Positions 12,215 to 23,915 of a stretch of DNA of 64,000 nt are shown here, piece by piece. The notes under the pieces were generated by a model. The model searched no databases. It saw nothing but the letters and a program-made list of their open reading frames with translations, and was not told the DNA's origin. Source of the stretch: Botryotinia globosa (Eukaryota > Ascomycota > Leotiomycetes > Helotiales > Sclerotiniaceae); NCBI GenBank assembly GCA_014898425.1, contig RCSZ01000009.1, forward strand, positions 1,922,001 to 1,986,000, written 5' to 3'. Position 1 is the stretch's first letter, and each line of letters begins with the position of its first letter. A program made the position numbers and the translations under genes.

Positions 12215-13462
12215 ATGACCAGCGATACGTTGATCATCGACGCAGATGGAGACCTATTTCTCTCATTCGATCCAGAAGAATGTCCATCATCTCAGACAGA
12301 TGATACCTGGACCGACGCCGATTCATCAGAAGATGACTCTCAGATAAGAGATACCGAGCTATCAAATGCGGTTTCTAGGATTTTGATTAAGGCAACCGAT
12401 GTCTCGTTGATCAGCACATCGGTTGAAGAAGTATCCGAGCCAAACGATGGTTCGTGGGTCGAGTTGAAGCAAGTCCGCATGCTAGTCTCGTCCAAACACA
12501 TGTCCGTCGCTTCGCCAGTGTTCAAAGCTATGCTTCAGGCAAGCTCGGGTATCGAATTGAAGAAAACCAGCAAGGTGGAATTGTCGCTTCGTGATGAGGA
12601 TTCAAAGGCATGGAATATTTTACTCGATATCATACATGGACGTTTCAGATCTGTCCCTTTGAATATCAATTTGCCCATGTTCACCCAGATTGCACTCTTA
12701 TGCGACAAGTACCAAATGCATGAGGTTGCTTACGCATTCACACCAACCTGGAAGATGTCGGCTGGTCACGACTCTGTGTCGGGAGAAGACATACCTCGCT
12801 GGATCTTCATAGCTTGGACTTTCAATATGAAAGATGTACTCGAAGAGATCACGAAAGGCCTTACTCTCAACTACACTGGAAACGGAATCCAAAAATTGTT
12901 CAGCATGACCAATTTACCGATTCCCCAAATTATTGTGGGTAAGCATCTTAGGCCCCATCCAACTTGAACCATGCTTCTATTTGATCGTCTAACAAGCGCT
13001 AACACGACTTTTACAGATGAGCTTGAGAATTCTCGCCAGCATGCAATTGCTGAATTAGTTGATGTGCTTGATTACACCATACAGCGATATCAGGATAACA
13101 GTTCGAAATGCTCGATTCGCACTAGATGCAGCGGAGACAGAGAATCTTACCGTAAGCAATGTGATGCAATGATACTTGGCATGTTGTTAAAAGGTACCCT
13201 TGAACAAGGGATCCACCCACTCCCAACGAAACCATACAGGGAGTGGTCCTTTTCAACTTTGGAAAAGAAGATCAAGTGTATCAGACCTACTTCATTGTGC
13301 GCTGCTATGTCATTGATACCAGACGTTCATTGCGATCAGGACCATGGAATCTCTAAAATCATTACATCATGGATCAGACATACTGCGGAAGAAGTCACTG
13401 GGCTTCAATTGGGATCTCTGAAGAAAGATGCACCACTGGAGATTCAATGGCCAGTCCGATGA
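12215..13462 (+). CDS. BTB/POZ-domain protein
   Basis: Exons 12215-12938 and 13017-13462 (78-nt intron, junction codon GAT) encode 389 residues. The N-terminal 60 residues are acidic and Ser-rich. A BTB-like fold follows at about residues 85-175: the segment with SSKHMSVASPVFKAML matches the conserved 'S.YF..ml' helix of fungal BTB proteins, followed by the strand KVELSLRDEDSKAW and a helix ending LLCDKYQ. The C-terminal half (for example WIFIAWTFNMKDVLEE) is typical of the large fungal-specific BTB families. Such proteins act as adaptors, often for cullin-3 ligases, but no substrate can be inferred. Both exon ends and the phase agree, so the model is solid; the precise role is unknown. Confidence 0.8.
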
Positions 13463-14087
13463 GAGAGTGAGAAAGTCTCATTTTTGTGACTGATATGGTC
13501 AAATTGTCATGTTAAGATCCTACCCCTTGGTGGAATACATGGGGTTTTGATATGTTGATGATGGGGACCCAGATCATTTCCAATCAGCCAACGGTTTGAT
13601 GGACGAGCAGAACAGAAGATTCTTTAGATATTTTAATATTCAACGAATATTCAACGAAGAACACAAAATGCAACTATTCCCTTGCCGTGAGAAAAATTCG
13701 ACCTATGAAAATGGAGAAAAATAGTCGGAAAAAACATGAAATGTAACTGATAGTCTGTAAACCCTTCATTATCCGTCCATGACCAGAATGCATCGAGAAG
13801 AAGGGTATTACAGCCCTCTCGATTGACGTTATATTGTTGCCTCTGGCGCGCGTCGTTCGTGATGTTCTGTCTGTTGTGAGACAATTGCGGGGCCGGCGCG
13901 GCTTGGTGGCGCAGCGAGCAATCTGACATTAGTCACGTGCTTGTAGCCAGGCAGCACTTTGGACTTGGTTTGTTTTTGCATTTTCAAAAATACATCATTA
14001 ACAATTTCCTATGCTTCTCCCTCGTTTGCATCAAAATTCTTCCTCAAGGATTCTACAAAATTTCTACAACGATCTTCAAAACCAAGA

Positions 14088-15041
14088 ATGGCGGGCCAAC
14101 AACCAAAAATCCCCACCCGCGTGATGGTCATTTCAGACACCCACGCCTTCGAATTCAACGACGCCGATATTCCCCTCTCGCTCTCTAAAATCCCATCAGA
14201 TATAGATGTTCTTCTTCACTGTGGTGATCTCACTAGAGTTGGAGACTTATCCGAATATCGCAGCGCTCTTCAAATGTTGAAAGCCATCCCCGCCAAGTTA
14301 AAGCTCGTGATTGCCGGAAATCACGACCGGACTTTGGATAAAACGTGGGTTGTACGCAATCTTGGCCACTCATACACGAAAGAACGATATGATGAGGCTT
14401 TAGAGGAATGCGCTGCGGGCAATGAAATCATGAAGGGTGATATGGCGATGGATGCTGGTGTTACGTATTTGGAGGAGGGGGTTCATGATTTCAGCCTGGA
14501 GAATGGAGCAGCGTTGAGGATCTATGCAAGTCCATATACACCTGAATTTTGCGGATTTGGATTCGCGTATGAAAGATATCAGGATCGCTTTAATGGTCCA
14601 GATGAACTTGATTTGGGGATGCAAAGCGTGCGTGGCGCGGTGCGGATACCGAGTTTTGGAGAGGATGAAGGTGGTAAGAATATTGATATTGTCATGACTC
14701 ATGGTCCTCCAATGGCCGTTTTAGACGAAGTCTATGGACGTGCTGGACATGTAGGATGCTGCAATTTAGTCAAGGCACTGGAAAGAGCAAAACCGACATT
14801 GTTTTGCTGCGGTCACATTCATGAAGCGCATGGTGCAGAAGTTGCGACTTGGGGAGAGGATGGCATTTCGAGGATGAGAAAGGTTGAATGTGGGTGGCCG
14901 GAGCTGAATGCTGAACGGATTGAAGAAGGTAAAGAAACTCTAATGGTTAATGCAAGCATAATGAACCTGAGGTATCAGCCAACGCAAACGCCTTGGTACA
15001 TTGAACTCTCTCTACCCAAAGCGACGGCAACGAAGATCTAG
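14088..15041 (+). CDS. Calcineurin-like metallophosphoesterase (MPPED-like)
   Basis: A single exon of 317 residues. The frame is open further upstream to 13959, but the ATG at 14088 places the conserved first strand directly at the N terminus and has a purine at -3, so it is preferred. Metal-binding motifs are all present: Asp17-x-His19 (SDTHAF), Gly46-Asp47, Asn78-His79-Asp80 (GNHD), His205 in THGPP, and Gly242-His243-x-His245. These are the signatures of the Ser/Thr phosphatase-like metallophosphoesterase superfamily. The compact length and the THGPP form are close to the MPPED1/MPPED2 type, which hydrolyses phosphodiesters in vitro. The physiological substrate is not predictable. No signal peptide or membrane segment is seen, so a cytosolic location is expected. 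Confidence 0.88.
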   Translation: MAGQQPKIPTRVMVISDTHAFEFNDADIPLSLSKIPSDIDVLLHCGDLTRVGDLSEYRSALQMLKAIPAKLKLVIAGNHDRTLDKTWVVRNLGHSYTKERYDEALEECAAGNEIMKGDMAMDAGVTYLEEGVHDFSLENGAALRIYASPYTPEFCGFGFAYERYQDRFNGPDELDLGMQSVRGAVRIPSFGEDEGGKNIDIVMTHGPPMAVLDEVYGRAGHVGCCNLVKALERAKPTLFCCGHIHEAHGAEVATWGEDGISRMRKVECGWPELNAERIEEGKETLMVNASIMNLRYQPTQTPWYIELSLPKATATKI

Positions 15042-15343
15042 CCATAAAGTTTTCATAGAAAATTAGCATCATATGGGAACACTTTCCTTAATGCAGGTGT
15101 TCGATAGAAGATTTCACGCGAAGAAAAATCAAATACAAGAGCTCAAGGAAATATTCAATTTGGATTGCTAGCAGATTAAGGTGTACAGATTCAAATGCAA
15201 GTGTTAATTAGAGCCAATTTCCACCTAAATTTGAATCACACCGTAAATGTCAAGCTGCGACGAAATATAGATCGTGTGAAGCCAACTAGAAGACATAAAA
15301 TAAAGCCACCATTACAAAAATGAGCTCTATAATATGTTCTCAC

Positions 15344-17168
15344 TTACTCGGCAACCTTTCCAGACCTTCTCCGTAATCTCGCCGGAAATTTGCCCTTGGG
15401 TGGTAAAACCCCCAGCGAAAAGTACTTGAAATCTGGTTCAGGATTTTTATCACCAGTCAACTCGATATCAAATTTGGACAAAAACATCGCTATGCTTCCG
15501 ATAGATTCCTGCTTTGCATAAAATCGACCTGGGCATATTTGCTGGCCACCACCATAAGGAATCCAAGAGCCACTGACCGTGTCCGTGGTGAGTTTAGGTT
15601 TTGTGATTTTTTCAGATGGATGTTTACCTGAATCTGATTTTCTTGGGCCGCTGTATGGATTATTGGGGTAAAGAATAAAACGTTCGGGCCAAAAACTATC
15701 TATGTCGTACTCTCCGTTTGCGCCTTCATTCCAGACGTTCTTGTCGTGGCCCGCAAACCAGATGCTTGCTAGAATCATGGCTTCTTTGGGAAATCTCCAT
15801 GGACCTAGCTTAAAGTTTGAGGAGGCAGTACTACGTTGAAGTGCGGCGGCGTTTCGTAGTCTGAGCTCCTCGCAGTAAATTGATTGGAGGAGAAGATTTG
15901 ACAACAGGTCGGGCATTTGTTGGTCGAGATTGGCAGTTGGATTTAGTTTTTTAATGGAAGCAAGTTCGGATTGGACTTGTGAGAGAAGATCCGGACGACA
16001 AATTATATCTAAAATACACCAAGCGATTGCCGGAACACTATTGGAATTCGCTCTGTGGATCATTAGCTTATCTTTAAATGATTAGGTTCCATTTTGCAGC
16101 CCACTTACCCCCATATCAAGCCTAGATCGTTAGCCGCACGAGCTTGATCACCAAAGCCGTTGATCTTAGAAAGATGACGTGCTCGGTCTCGAAAAAGCCT
16201 TGAGCCATAATATGGCTCCCATGGCTTCTTATCAAGTTCCTTGTCATCATGATCAACATGTGCTTCTGCTGATTTATGCCATTCAAGGATACTCTTGACC
16301 ATTTTATCTCTTATTTTGTACGCTCCGGGAATGAAAAATCTAGGAATACCCTTGAGTGGTCCTCCAACCTGTGAATCAAAGTTCCAAAAGTCCTCGGTGA
16401 ATGTAGGATTGATTTCAAATATATGGGACCCACAAAGTGCAAGCGTATTTGCATTGAATACTGCATTTTGTACAAACGAGTACAGATCCGGTATCTCTAG
16501 CCATTCGTTCGTTCCCATGTCAATTGTATCTAATTCTGTGCCAAGATTCGTTAAAAATCGAGTTACGACTTCTGCCAACCTCACACCAGTGAGGTTATCA
16601 GTATATGCTTGATGTGAGATATGATGATAACGTTGGTTTGCGGGCAAAGGGTTGCTACCAGGCAGTGGCTTTGGTGAGGTTCCAGTGTTGTCATCCAAAA
16701 GTACAGAACTAGCTTCAGGAGGAGCGCCAAATATTCGTTCCACGATAGCCGCCATGGCAGGAATGGCTGTAAGATCCCGAGAGCCACGGAACAATTTGAG
16801 GATATAATCTGGCCCTGAAACAAAGTAAAAGCTATCGGAGGCGACTCGAATTCGAACAGGTACATGAGGACCAAAACTTTTTCTAGTCACATTCATAAGC
16901 AAACTTAAATGACCATAGATTAATTCCCATATGCTTACATGAGATGTGCCATATATCCACGAGTGTCAAAAGAAAAGGCTAAAAGATTGCCAAGTATAAA
17001 ATCAGCTGATGGATCAATCGCGGGCAATTTCTCATTCTTTTTACTGCGCACAGCAATGACAGACGTAATTGTGGTGACAAGATAAGACACTAGGAAGGGC
17101 AAAAGGCAGACGGTCACTGCCATTGCCTTCCATCCCCCCAAAAGATAGATGTTATCCAGTATTTTCAT
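15344..17168 (-). CDS. Cytochrome P450 (CYP7/CYP8-like fungal clade)
   Basis: Three exons on the minus strand: 17168-16939, then 16882 (or 16903) down to 16109, then 16052-15344, giving 571 or 578 residues. The ATG at 17168 is the first in frame; the frame upstream begins only with TTG. An N-terminal membrane anchor (about residues 15-35) suggests the endoplasmic reticulum. The haem motif is YGGGQQICPGR, with the thiolate Cys near residue 508. The K-helix motif ExxR is in CEELRLR. The I-helix segment reads ANSNSVPAIAW and lacks the usual acid-Thr pair, as in the CYP7/CYP8 families. Many fungal members are labelled oxysterol 7-alpha-hydroxylase-like; that substrate is unproven. Intron 1 has two possible acceptors, giving 35 or 56 nt; the 56-nt version is the more normal length. 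Confidence 0.85.
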
Positions 17169-18233
17169 ATTCAATACAACATTATTCAAGAACCTCGGGA
17201 GAGAAGCACGTAACGGAGAAGCAATTAGAATTTATATTCCTGTCCATTTCTATTTCCAAATACAAAACAAATAGGCCTGTTTCCCTAAATCGTGGCACTT
17301 GCCTTGTATTGTTCTTGGTATTGTTCCTGGACTTTTCAAAATGTATGGACACATTTTTGCAAGTTACCTATAGCAGGAAGTTCTTTGTTGTTATAGGTGT
17401 ATTCCAAACCCTCAATGTAGTGGTGGTATCGTTTTGATGTTCCATCTTGTTCACTCCAAGATTTGTCCATGAAAAGATGGCAGCAGACTTCTACTGATTT
17501 AATCATGATGATTGCAAGAGTTGGTATCGATGACCATATATTGTCTATCGGGATACACAATAAGTAGGAATAAGAAACTGAAGCCCACTAGCCCGACAGC
17601 CCGTGCTGACATAAGCATCTTGATGACATCCCCTCACTACTAGGCCTTCTTTTCTTTGATCAGTCAATCAGAAAATGTAGGTGGTTACAAGATAATTATC
17701 GCAGCTTATGAAAGATCTACAGGTCTGGTATCAATTCACATATTCTCGATGAAAGTTCGTTGAGTCCAGAGTACATGTGAAGGTACAAGAAATCACACAT
17801 CTTGGTTGTTCCTATCATCATAAGAGATGCCATGATAATTGAAGAGTGTCAAGTGTGGAATGCAGGAACAAAAAGACTAGAGAGATATAGAGAGATATAG
17901 AGAGATATAGAGAGATATAGAGAGATATAGAGAGATATAGAGAGCTTCAAACAATGCAATTGTCTCTCTGTGTCAAACAGATAAGAGAAACAACAACGCA
18001 CGAACCTGTTTGCAGCATTCTTTACGTTAAGTCATCACAGCGTTGGAGAAGTGTCTAAGGCTCCAATCTTTGTCTTTGTCTATTGCCAGGATACTTTCTT
18101 CCACGATTAATGTTTTTATCCTGCTATTTATGTTCAAAAATGCTGATGGTTTTACCATGATAGCTATTTCCTAGATTCTTCCTGTGTGTATGTTGTTCTA
18201 TTGTTATATCGTCACCAGAAAAAGCTGTGCGAA
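17169..18233. other. Divergent intergenic region with a minisatellite
   Basis: This lies between the starts of the P450 gene (minus) and the J-domain gene (plus). Apart from the 10-bp tandem array at 17881 no ordered feature is seen. Short frames in it do not extend into exon chains. Confidence 0.5.
17881..17944. repeat. Perfect 10-bp tandem repeat, six copies
   Basis: The unit AGAGATATAG is repeated six times without a mismatch, followed by a partial AGAG. The perfect identity implies recent expansion by slippage. It lies about 290 bp upstream of the J-domain gene start and could vary in length between isolates. Confidence 0.97.
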
Positions 18234-19979
18234 ATGAACAATTTGATGAAATACAAACGATGCCATACTCCAAACTTCACTCCTCATTACTACAATCTTG
18301 ATCTTCCGGTCAGTGCAACTCAAGAAGATGTTGAGCAAGCACATCTTCGCCTTCTTCAATTACTCCATCCAGATAATCTACGAGGCCCAGAGCAAAATAG
18401 TAGTGCGGAAACTGCCATTCAGCTTATCAATGAGGCTTATGAGGTACTGAGAGACGATGAGAAACGTTTTTATCATCTAATGGTTTGTGAAAAGACGTTT
18501 GGCTGCCGTTTCAAATTCGATTATCGACCGAGATTTGGAGTTGATTTTTGGGACAGGCAGTGGGCAAAGAAACATCTCGAAATTGACAGCTTCGCGCCTA
18601 AACCGTGGCCATGGGATTATGACACTTTATCAACTGAAATAATGTGCCCTACTAGAAAAAATGACGGTTTTCAATTTTGTACCGCGACCTGGGTAAATGT
18701 GGCTCATATACTTGTGGACAACCTGCTACCCTACTCTGTAAGCGATAATATATGGCGACGTGTTGAAACCTGGAGAAGTGGGAACCCTGGTAATGAAACG
18801 ATTAAGGACGTATGTCTCGATTTTCAACGGGGCTGTGACAATTTTAAGGTTCTGGTGGAAAAGAGAGAAGCGTACATACCATGGTCGCAAATTCCGGCAA
18901 ACACTGATTGGCCAACTTTAGGAAAGCGGTGTTCACTGTTTTGTGTTGATATCTTGACTGTACCTTTCAGCATTTTCTGCACCACTCTTATCCTCTTGAC
19001 TTTAATTAGCCTCCAAACAGTCAAAAAGCATGGAAGAAGGCGACGACGGCGAGTCTTTCGGCCCCCATCGGCAAGAGCCAGTCGTGCGTCGACTTATCGA
19101 ACAATAGATGGTGATATATCACAATCACAAAATCAGTCTCACACTAGAGTATTGAGGCAACAAAGTTCCTTTAATCCTTCAGAGAGAGACTATTACGCAG
19201 ATGAAGAAGCCGAAGCCACACCACTATACCGTCTACGAAAGCCGCGAAAATATTCTGTAAAGGAAGTCTCAGATCGATATACAAATCCTTCAGACAAATC
19301 AGCATCAACAGAGTACCCTAGTGTGATAACAAGACAGAGCCGAGCTACAAATTCGGCTACTACCAATCCGACAATCAATCCACAGCCAGCACGACACAAG
19401 ATCCCGAAAATACCCCAACCTCCTTCCCCAAGTCCAAGTCCAAGCCTAAATCCATCTACTTCCACATCCTCCTCAACCCAATCCTCTTCAACACAACCCT
19501 CCAATCTCAAAGCGCAACGACCATCCTCCCCCGCCAACGCCTCCCAATTTTTCTCCCTCAACGCCTCCGAAAAACACTACTACTATCCCAACAACGATCT
19601 TCCCCTCCGCGAACGACGCAATACCTCTACGTCCTTCCCACCCACCCGTCAGCGATACGTACATTACGAAGACGATAAAGACTGGGCTGATGATGAACGC
19701 ACACCACGTCTCTGCCTGGCTTTAACAGCAACTGGAAAACAGTGTTCAAGAAGAGTTTCAATGGTGGCGCCGCTGAGTGGGACTACGGTGGAGGCGTTGG
19801 TCAGTCCGCTTTGTTTTCAGCATCGGCATGTAAGGAAATGGGTCAGGGGAGCTCATGGGAGAGATCCACCTGTGGAGGAGAGTTTGTCTTCGGCGGTGGA
19901 AGGGGATGAATTACCAGAGGAGGAGAGCAGAAGGCGATTGGTTCAGTTCTTCGATGAAGATGAGGATGATGAGTATTAG
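18234..19979 (+). CDS. J-domain (DnaJ-like) membrane protein with Cys/His C-terminal motif
   Basis: An open frame of 581 residues from the first ATG. The frame extends 48 nt upstream but only from a GTG, and a CACCAG just before it could be an acceptor of an upstream exon, so the true N terminus is not certain. Residues 17-80 form a J domain with the key HPD at 45-47 and the typical helix INEAYEVLRDDEKR. A single membrane span sits at about 233-260 (IFCTTLILLTLISLQTV), followed by an Arg cluster, which fits an anchored co-chaperone with a long Ser/Pro/Arg-rich tail. Near the C terminus, CLALTATGKQC and CFQHRH, about 35 residues apart, look like a small metal-binding unit (C-x9-C, C-x2-H-x-H). 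The end is acidic (DEDEDDEY). J domains stimulate Hsp70; the client is unknown. Confidence 0.8.
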   Translation: MNNLMKYKRCHTPNFTPHYYNLDLPVSATQEDVEQAHLRLLQLLHPDNLRGPEQNSSAETAIQLINEAYEVLRDDEKRFYHLMVCEKTFGCRFKFDYRPRFGVDFWDRQWAKKHLEIDSFAPKPWPWDYDTLSTEIMCPTRKNDGFQFCTATWVNVAHILVDNLLPYSVSDNIWRRVETWRSGNPGNETIKDVCLDFQRGCDNFKVLVEKREAYIPWSQIPANTDWPTLGKRCSLFCVDILTVPFSIFCTTLILLTLISLQTVKKHGRRRRRRVFRPPSARASRASTYRTIDGDISQSQNQSHTRVLRQQSSFNPSERDYYADEEAEATPLYRLRKPRKYSVKEVSDRYTNPSDKSASTEYPSVITRQSRATNSATTNPTINPQPARHKIPKIPQPPSPSPSPSLNPSTSTSSSTQSSSTQPSNLKAQRPSSPANASQFFSLNASEKHYYYPNNDLPLRERRNTSTSFPPTRQRYVHYEDDKDWADDERTPRLCLALTATGKQCSRRVSMVAPLSGTTVEALVSPLCFQHRHVRKWVRGAHGRDPPVEESLSSAVEGDELPEEESRRRLVQFFDEDEDDEY

Positions 19980-21049
19980 TCTAAGTCATCAGCATGATTT
20001 ACAGTAGATTTCATCTCTATTTGGAAGCTTCTATTACCAATTTATACAAGAAACCTCCACATATATAAAAGACAACATAAATACTACAAACACATAAGAG
20101 AACCCAACACTTATTAGGATCTCAATTCTAATCAGGAAATTGAAAAAAAAAGCGTTGTCTCATGATCCCATCTTCTAAATCCCCATCCTAGAGCCCATTC
20201 TCGCCATTGCCATTCCTAACATCTACACATCTAGTATAAGAATATCCTTTTTTGCTTTCAAGATCCTCCTTGTTTCCCCGGAATCTATAATTATTCTAAC
20301 ACAAGTAAACAATTCCACCAAATATACCCCCCTCCCCTCCACCCCTCTCCACCCCTCTCCACCCCAAACCCAAACTCAACTACCCATCCATCTGCACACT
20401 TGAGTACTCAACCCACTTCCACAATTCCAAATAATATTCACCTCACCTCACCCCTTCACATAAAAATTTGCCATGCGATCCATTTCTCCCTTTCAATAAA
20501 TATCAATCAACACCAACTCATTTAAGAAATACATTCCCCAATTCTCTGATATAAAATCCTTAAGAATTATCATTTTCATAACTTATACAGAAAAGTTCAA
20601 GCTTGTGGGGTGATGGTGACTGGATGATTAGTATCTGATAATCTGATTTGATGATATGACATCTATTGAGCGAGTGATCTCATCTCGTGTGATAATTATG
20701 GATGGGTATCATGGTATCTGATTGCTTACACAATGATGAATACACTCGCATAAAACTAGACTAGAGTGATATGTTATCCACCTTGGCTGCGAGTGTCCCC
20801 TACCCCCTTCCTAGGTACCTTTCACTTATCCCCCATATGAAGATTTCACAAGCCCAAAAGCTCAAAGGTCATAGCATCACCGTGTTGGAAACCCAGAACA
20901 ATCAACACAACAAATAAATCTTTGACGAATTAACCTTGTATACATTTCAAACTCCTCATAACTCATAAAATCCCATGGTATCAAACTATCAAACTATCCA
21001 TCTATCCATCTAACCTCCCCCTCCCAAACCCAAACCCAAACCCAAACCT
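19980..21049. other. Convergent intergenic region, C-rich simple sequence
   Basis: This lies between the 3' ends of the J-domain gene and the sugar-porter gene. Near 20330-20372 there are two to three tandem copies of ACCCCTCTCC within a pyrimidine-rich stretch. Another C/A tract (AAACCC repeated four times) lies at 21026-21048, directly after the transporter stop codon. No gene is seen. Confidence 0.55.
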
Positions 21050-22788
21050 CTAAAACACACTCCCACTCTTCCCATCCCCATATCCACCTACCCCCCCATA
21101 CTCCACCCTCTCCTCCTGCACCCCCTTCTCCTCCCCCACAACCACATCCCTAACCCTCCCATCCAACAAACTATCCCCAGGCCTCGTCTTCCACGGTTTC
21201 GGACCGCCCTTCGCAAAAAGCAATTCAATCTCCTCGAGCGTCTTCCCCGCCGTCTCGGGATACGTAAAAAACGCCTGCACCGCCGCCGCAAAACACAGAA
21301 CCCCAAAAATAATAAAAAGCTTCCAACTAATATTTTGAAACGCGCTGGGTATGAATAATCCAATTGCGAAATTGAAGAGCCAATTTGCGATCGACGCGAG
21401 CGCCATTCCCGTGGCGCGGGTCTCAAGCGACCACACTTCAGCGGCGTAGACCCAGGCAATAGGCGCGAGAGTTACGGAGTAGAGCAGCACGAGAAGATAG
21501 CAGAAGGCGATGACGGTGTAGGCTGGAGAGCCGGAGACTTGCACGCGTACGCTGAGATTGCCATCGAGACCATCCGGGAGGTAGGTACCGTAGGAGCCGA
21601 GGATGCCGCCGACGACGAACATGCAGATGCCCATTCCGACAGCGCCGTATATCTGGCGGATTGGGGTTAGAGGATGTTTTTTCTGTTTTGGGAGATTGGG
21701 TTTGATTAATGGAAAAAGGAGTACTTACGAGTAGGGGTCTTCGACCTGTTTTATCGATAAAGAAGAATGTTGCTGCAGTCCCGATGATGAAGATAGCGTA
21801 CTGTATACCAGATGAAATAAGACCGATGTTTCCTGTCAAGCTAGCCATTTCGAAAATATAAACCACATAGTAAGTCATCACATTCGCACCACTTAATTGT
21901 TGCCATGCCTGCACGGATGTACCAGCCAAAGTACGTTTCCACATTCCATTTTTGAAGAATCGTCTCCACCCCTTCTGGCCTTCTCGTTCGGCGGCAAGAA
22001 TGGTGGTGATTTCCTCCCATTCGGCGATTACGAGTGGATCGTTGATATTACCACCTGCTTGGATATCTGCCAGAATAGCGATGGCTTCCTTTTCGCGTCC
22101 GACTTTTGCTAGCCAGCGAGGTGAGCGAGGAAGAAATGGGATGCCCATCATAAGAATGACACAGGGAATGAATTGCATAGCCCATGCGGTACGGAATGAT
22201 GCCGTGGGGGTGGACTTGATAAAACTGCATCCGTATCCCACAAAATACATGATGAAGATACCCCATTCAATAGACCATTGTTGAATAACGATAATAGATC
22301 CTCGGCTTTCTTTCTTGGCAATCTCGGCGAGATATACAGGTGCTTGCGAGGAAGTGATGCCTACGCAGATGCCATTGATGAAACGACCAGCGACTAACAT
22401 ACCGATTCCATTACAGGAAGTTTGGAGAGCGGTGCCGAGCAGCCACCAGATACAGGCGAAGAATAAAGAGTCTCGACGACCGTACTTGTTGGATATGGGA
22501 CCGGCCATGATAGCACCAATGACTGAACCACCAGCCAAGGCCGAACCGATACCACCTTGAACGACACCTTGGGGGTTGTTGAAGTAGTCTATATATTGGC
22601 TAGTACCGATGATGGCCGACATAGATGAAATATCGAAACCAAATCTAAATGCATTTCGTTAGACTCGTTTGTGTTCTGAAAGTTGGGTTGTGGGTTGCAG
22701 ATTGTAAACTTAGCACTTACAGCATTCCACCAACAGTAGCGATAGAAGCCAGAAAGTAGACATTGTTAATCTTTGGGAGATGCACCAT
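21050..22788 (-). CDS. MFS sugar porter (hexose/monosaccharide transporter type)
   Basis: Exons 22788-22721, 22644-21729 and 21652-21050 (both introns 76 nt) give 528 residues. The first junction restores GGMLFGFDISSMSA, the conserved start of helix 1 in the sugar-porter family. The family signatures are in order: NKYGRRDSL (loop 2-3), GRFINGICVGI, PRSPRWL (usual form PESPRWL), QQLSGANVMTYY in helix 7, DKTGRRPLL, and PETAGKTLEEIE after helix 12. Twelve membrane helices can be traced. QQ-SG and GR-FR motifs place it among plasma-membrane monosaccharide/proton symporters, but the specific sugar cannot be read. The Gly/Val-rich tail (about 45 residues) is poorly conserved in the family. The upstream side is 1.1 kb of open intergenic DNA that could hold carbon-source control sites. 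Confidence 0.92.
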
Positions 22789-23915
22789 TTTGAGCTGTAA
22801 AGATCCAGTTAATCTTTCTGTCCTGGAGAAAGCAGAAGTCAAAAGACGAGAAAATCAATCATCTATATATAATGATAACATCGTATGGGGCATTTGCATA
22901 CCAAGTTTTTTCACCGTGACTCGATACGAAATCTGTGCGACACCCCATGGAGATAGCCCCCCAAAGATTAAATCTCCTGTTCCATTGGTGCGCATATTAT
23001 TTTCCACGATTTCCATCCTGTATGAAGTTGAGATCGTCGAGATGGTTGTTTTAGTGTCATACTACGTTTCTTTAAGGTCGAAGTTGATTAGAGCCCGTGC
23101 TTCCACCTGCAATCCACATATTGAGTAATGTCGAATCACGGTAGATTTCGGAAGCATCGAATCACTCATAACTTCAGATCGGGCCGTTAGCCAGGCCCGG
23201 TTTTCTCTAGCTGTTTATAGGAGCGCATGCATGTGATATGGCTCGACACTGACGTATGGTTGTGCGGGCGTTGCAGTAAATTATTCGTTGTGGAGATGTT
23301 GGGGCAATGCTCCAGGTTTTTTCTGACAGCGTGAATCATGGTTTGGTTTGGGGTCTCCAGAGAAATTGAAATTCAATGGATCCACAATGTGTGGGAACAC
23401 ATTTCGTGAATATTACCACGGCAATAACAAGCGGCATCGCCAAGTGCAGAATGCCCAAACTTCATATGTAAATATGGTCCACAATTCAATATTTTGCACA
23501 GGCTTTGAAAAGTACGGCTATGTAATAAAGGGTAACATCCGAGATGGATGTCGGTAAATATCATAGACATATCGGCCAATAGATATACATGTGACGTAGG
23601 TGCCGTGTGTCCCGGAGGAATAGTTGTGGATCCTCACGGTCAGTACCATGTCAAAATCACTGATGATTGCATGTATGGATTCCAAATTCTGTATTGCACC
23701 AAAAAACTGAAGACAAACACGATTCAATTGTTCCAATCATTATAAAACATCTATAAAGCAATCGCTCAATGCGGCATCCGATATAGACTTGAGCATGATT
23801 GCTGTTCATTCAGACAAAACATTTGACCACCAAGGCAGTAAACGAACCGTCTACCTTGTGAAAGCGGACACGGAAGTATTCTATTTTGATGAGTCACTAA
23901 GATTCAAAGGCCGTC
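22789..23915. other. Upstream region of the sugar porter, no gene seen
   Basis: About 1.1 kb separates the start of the sugar porter from the 3' end of the next MFS gene. Short plus-strand frames (23548-23745 and others) lack recognisable content and neighbouring exons. Promoter function for the transporter is assumed. Confidence 0.4.

Noticed and set aside
12971..13016. A separate gene starting at 12971
   Set aside because: The start lies inside the intron of the BTB gene; splicing at 12938/13017 keeps the frame and continues the protein.
21026..21048. AAACCC repeats resembling a telomere-like sequence
   Set aside because: Only four units, inside the chromosome directly after a stop codon. 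The common fungal telomere unit is TTAGGG, not TTTGGG. Treated as simple sequence.
23548..23745. Plus-strand frame of 65 codons upstream of the sugar porter
   Set aside because: It has an ATG and several Cys residues but no signal peptide, no neighbouring exon and no family likeness.
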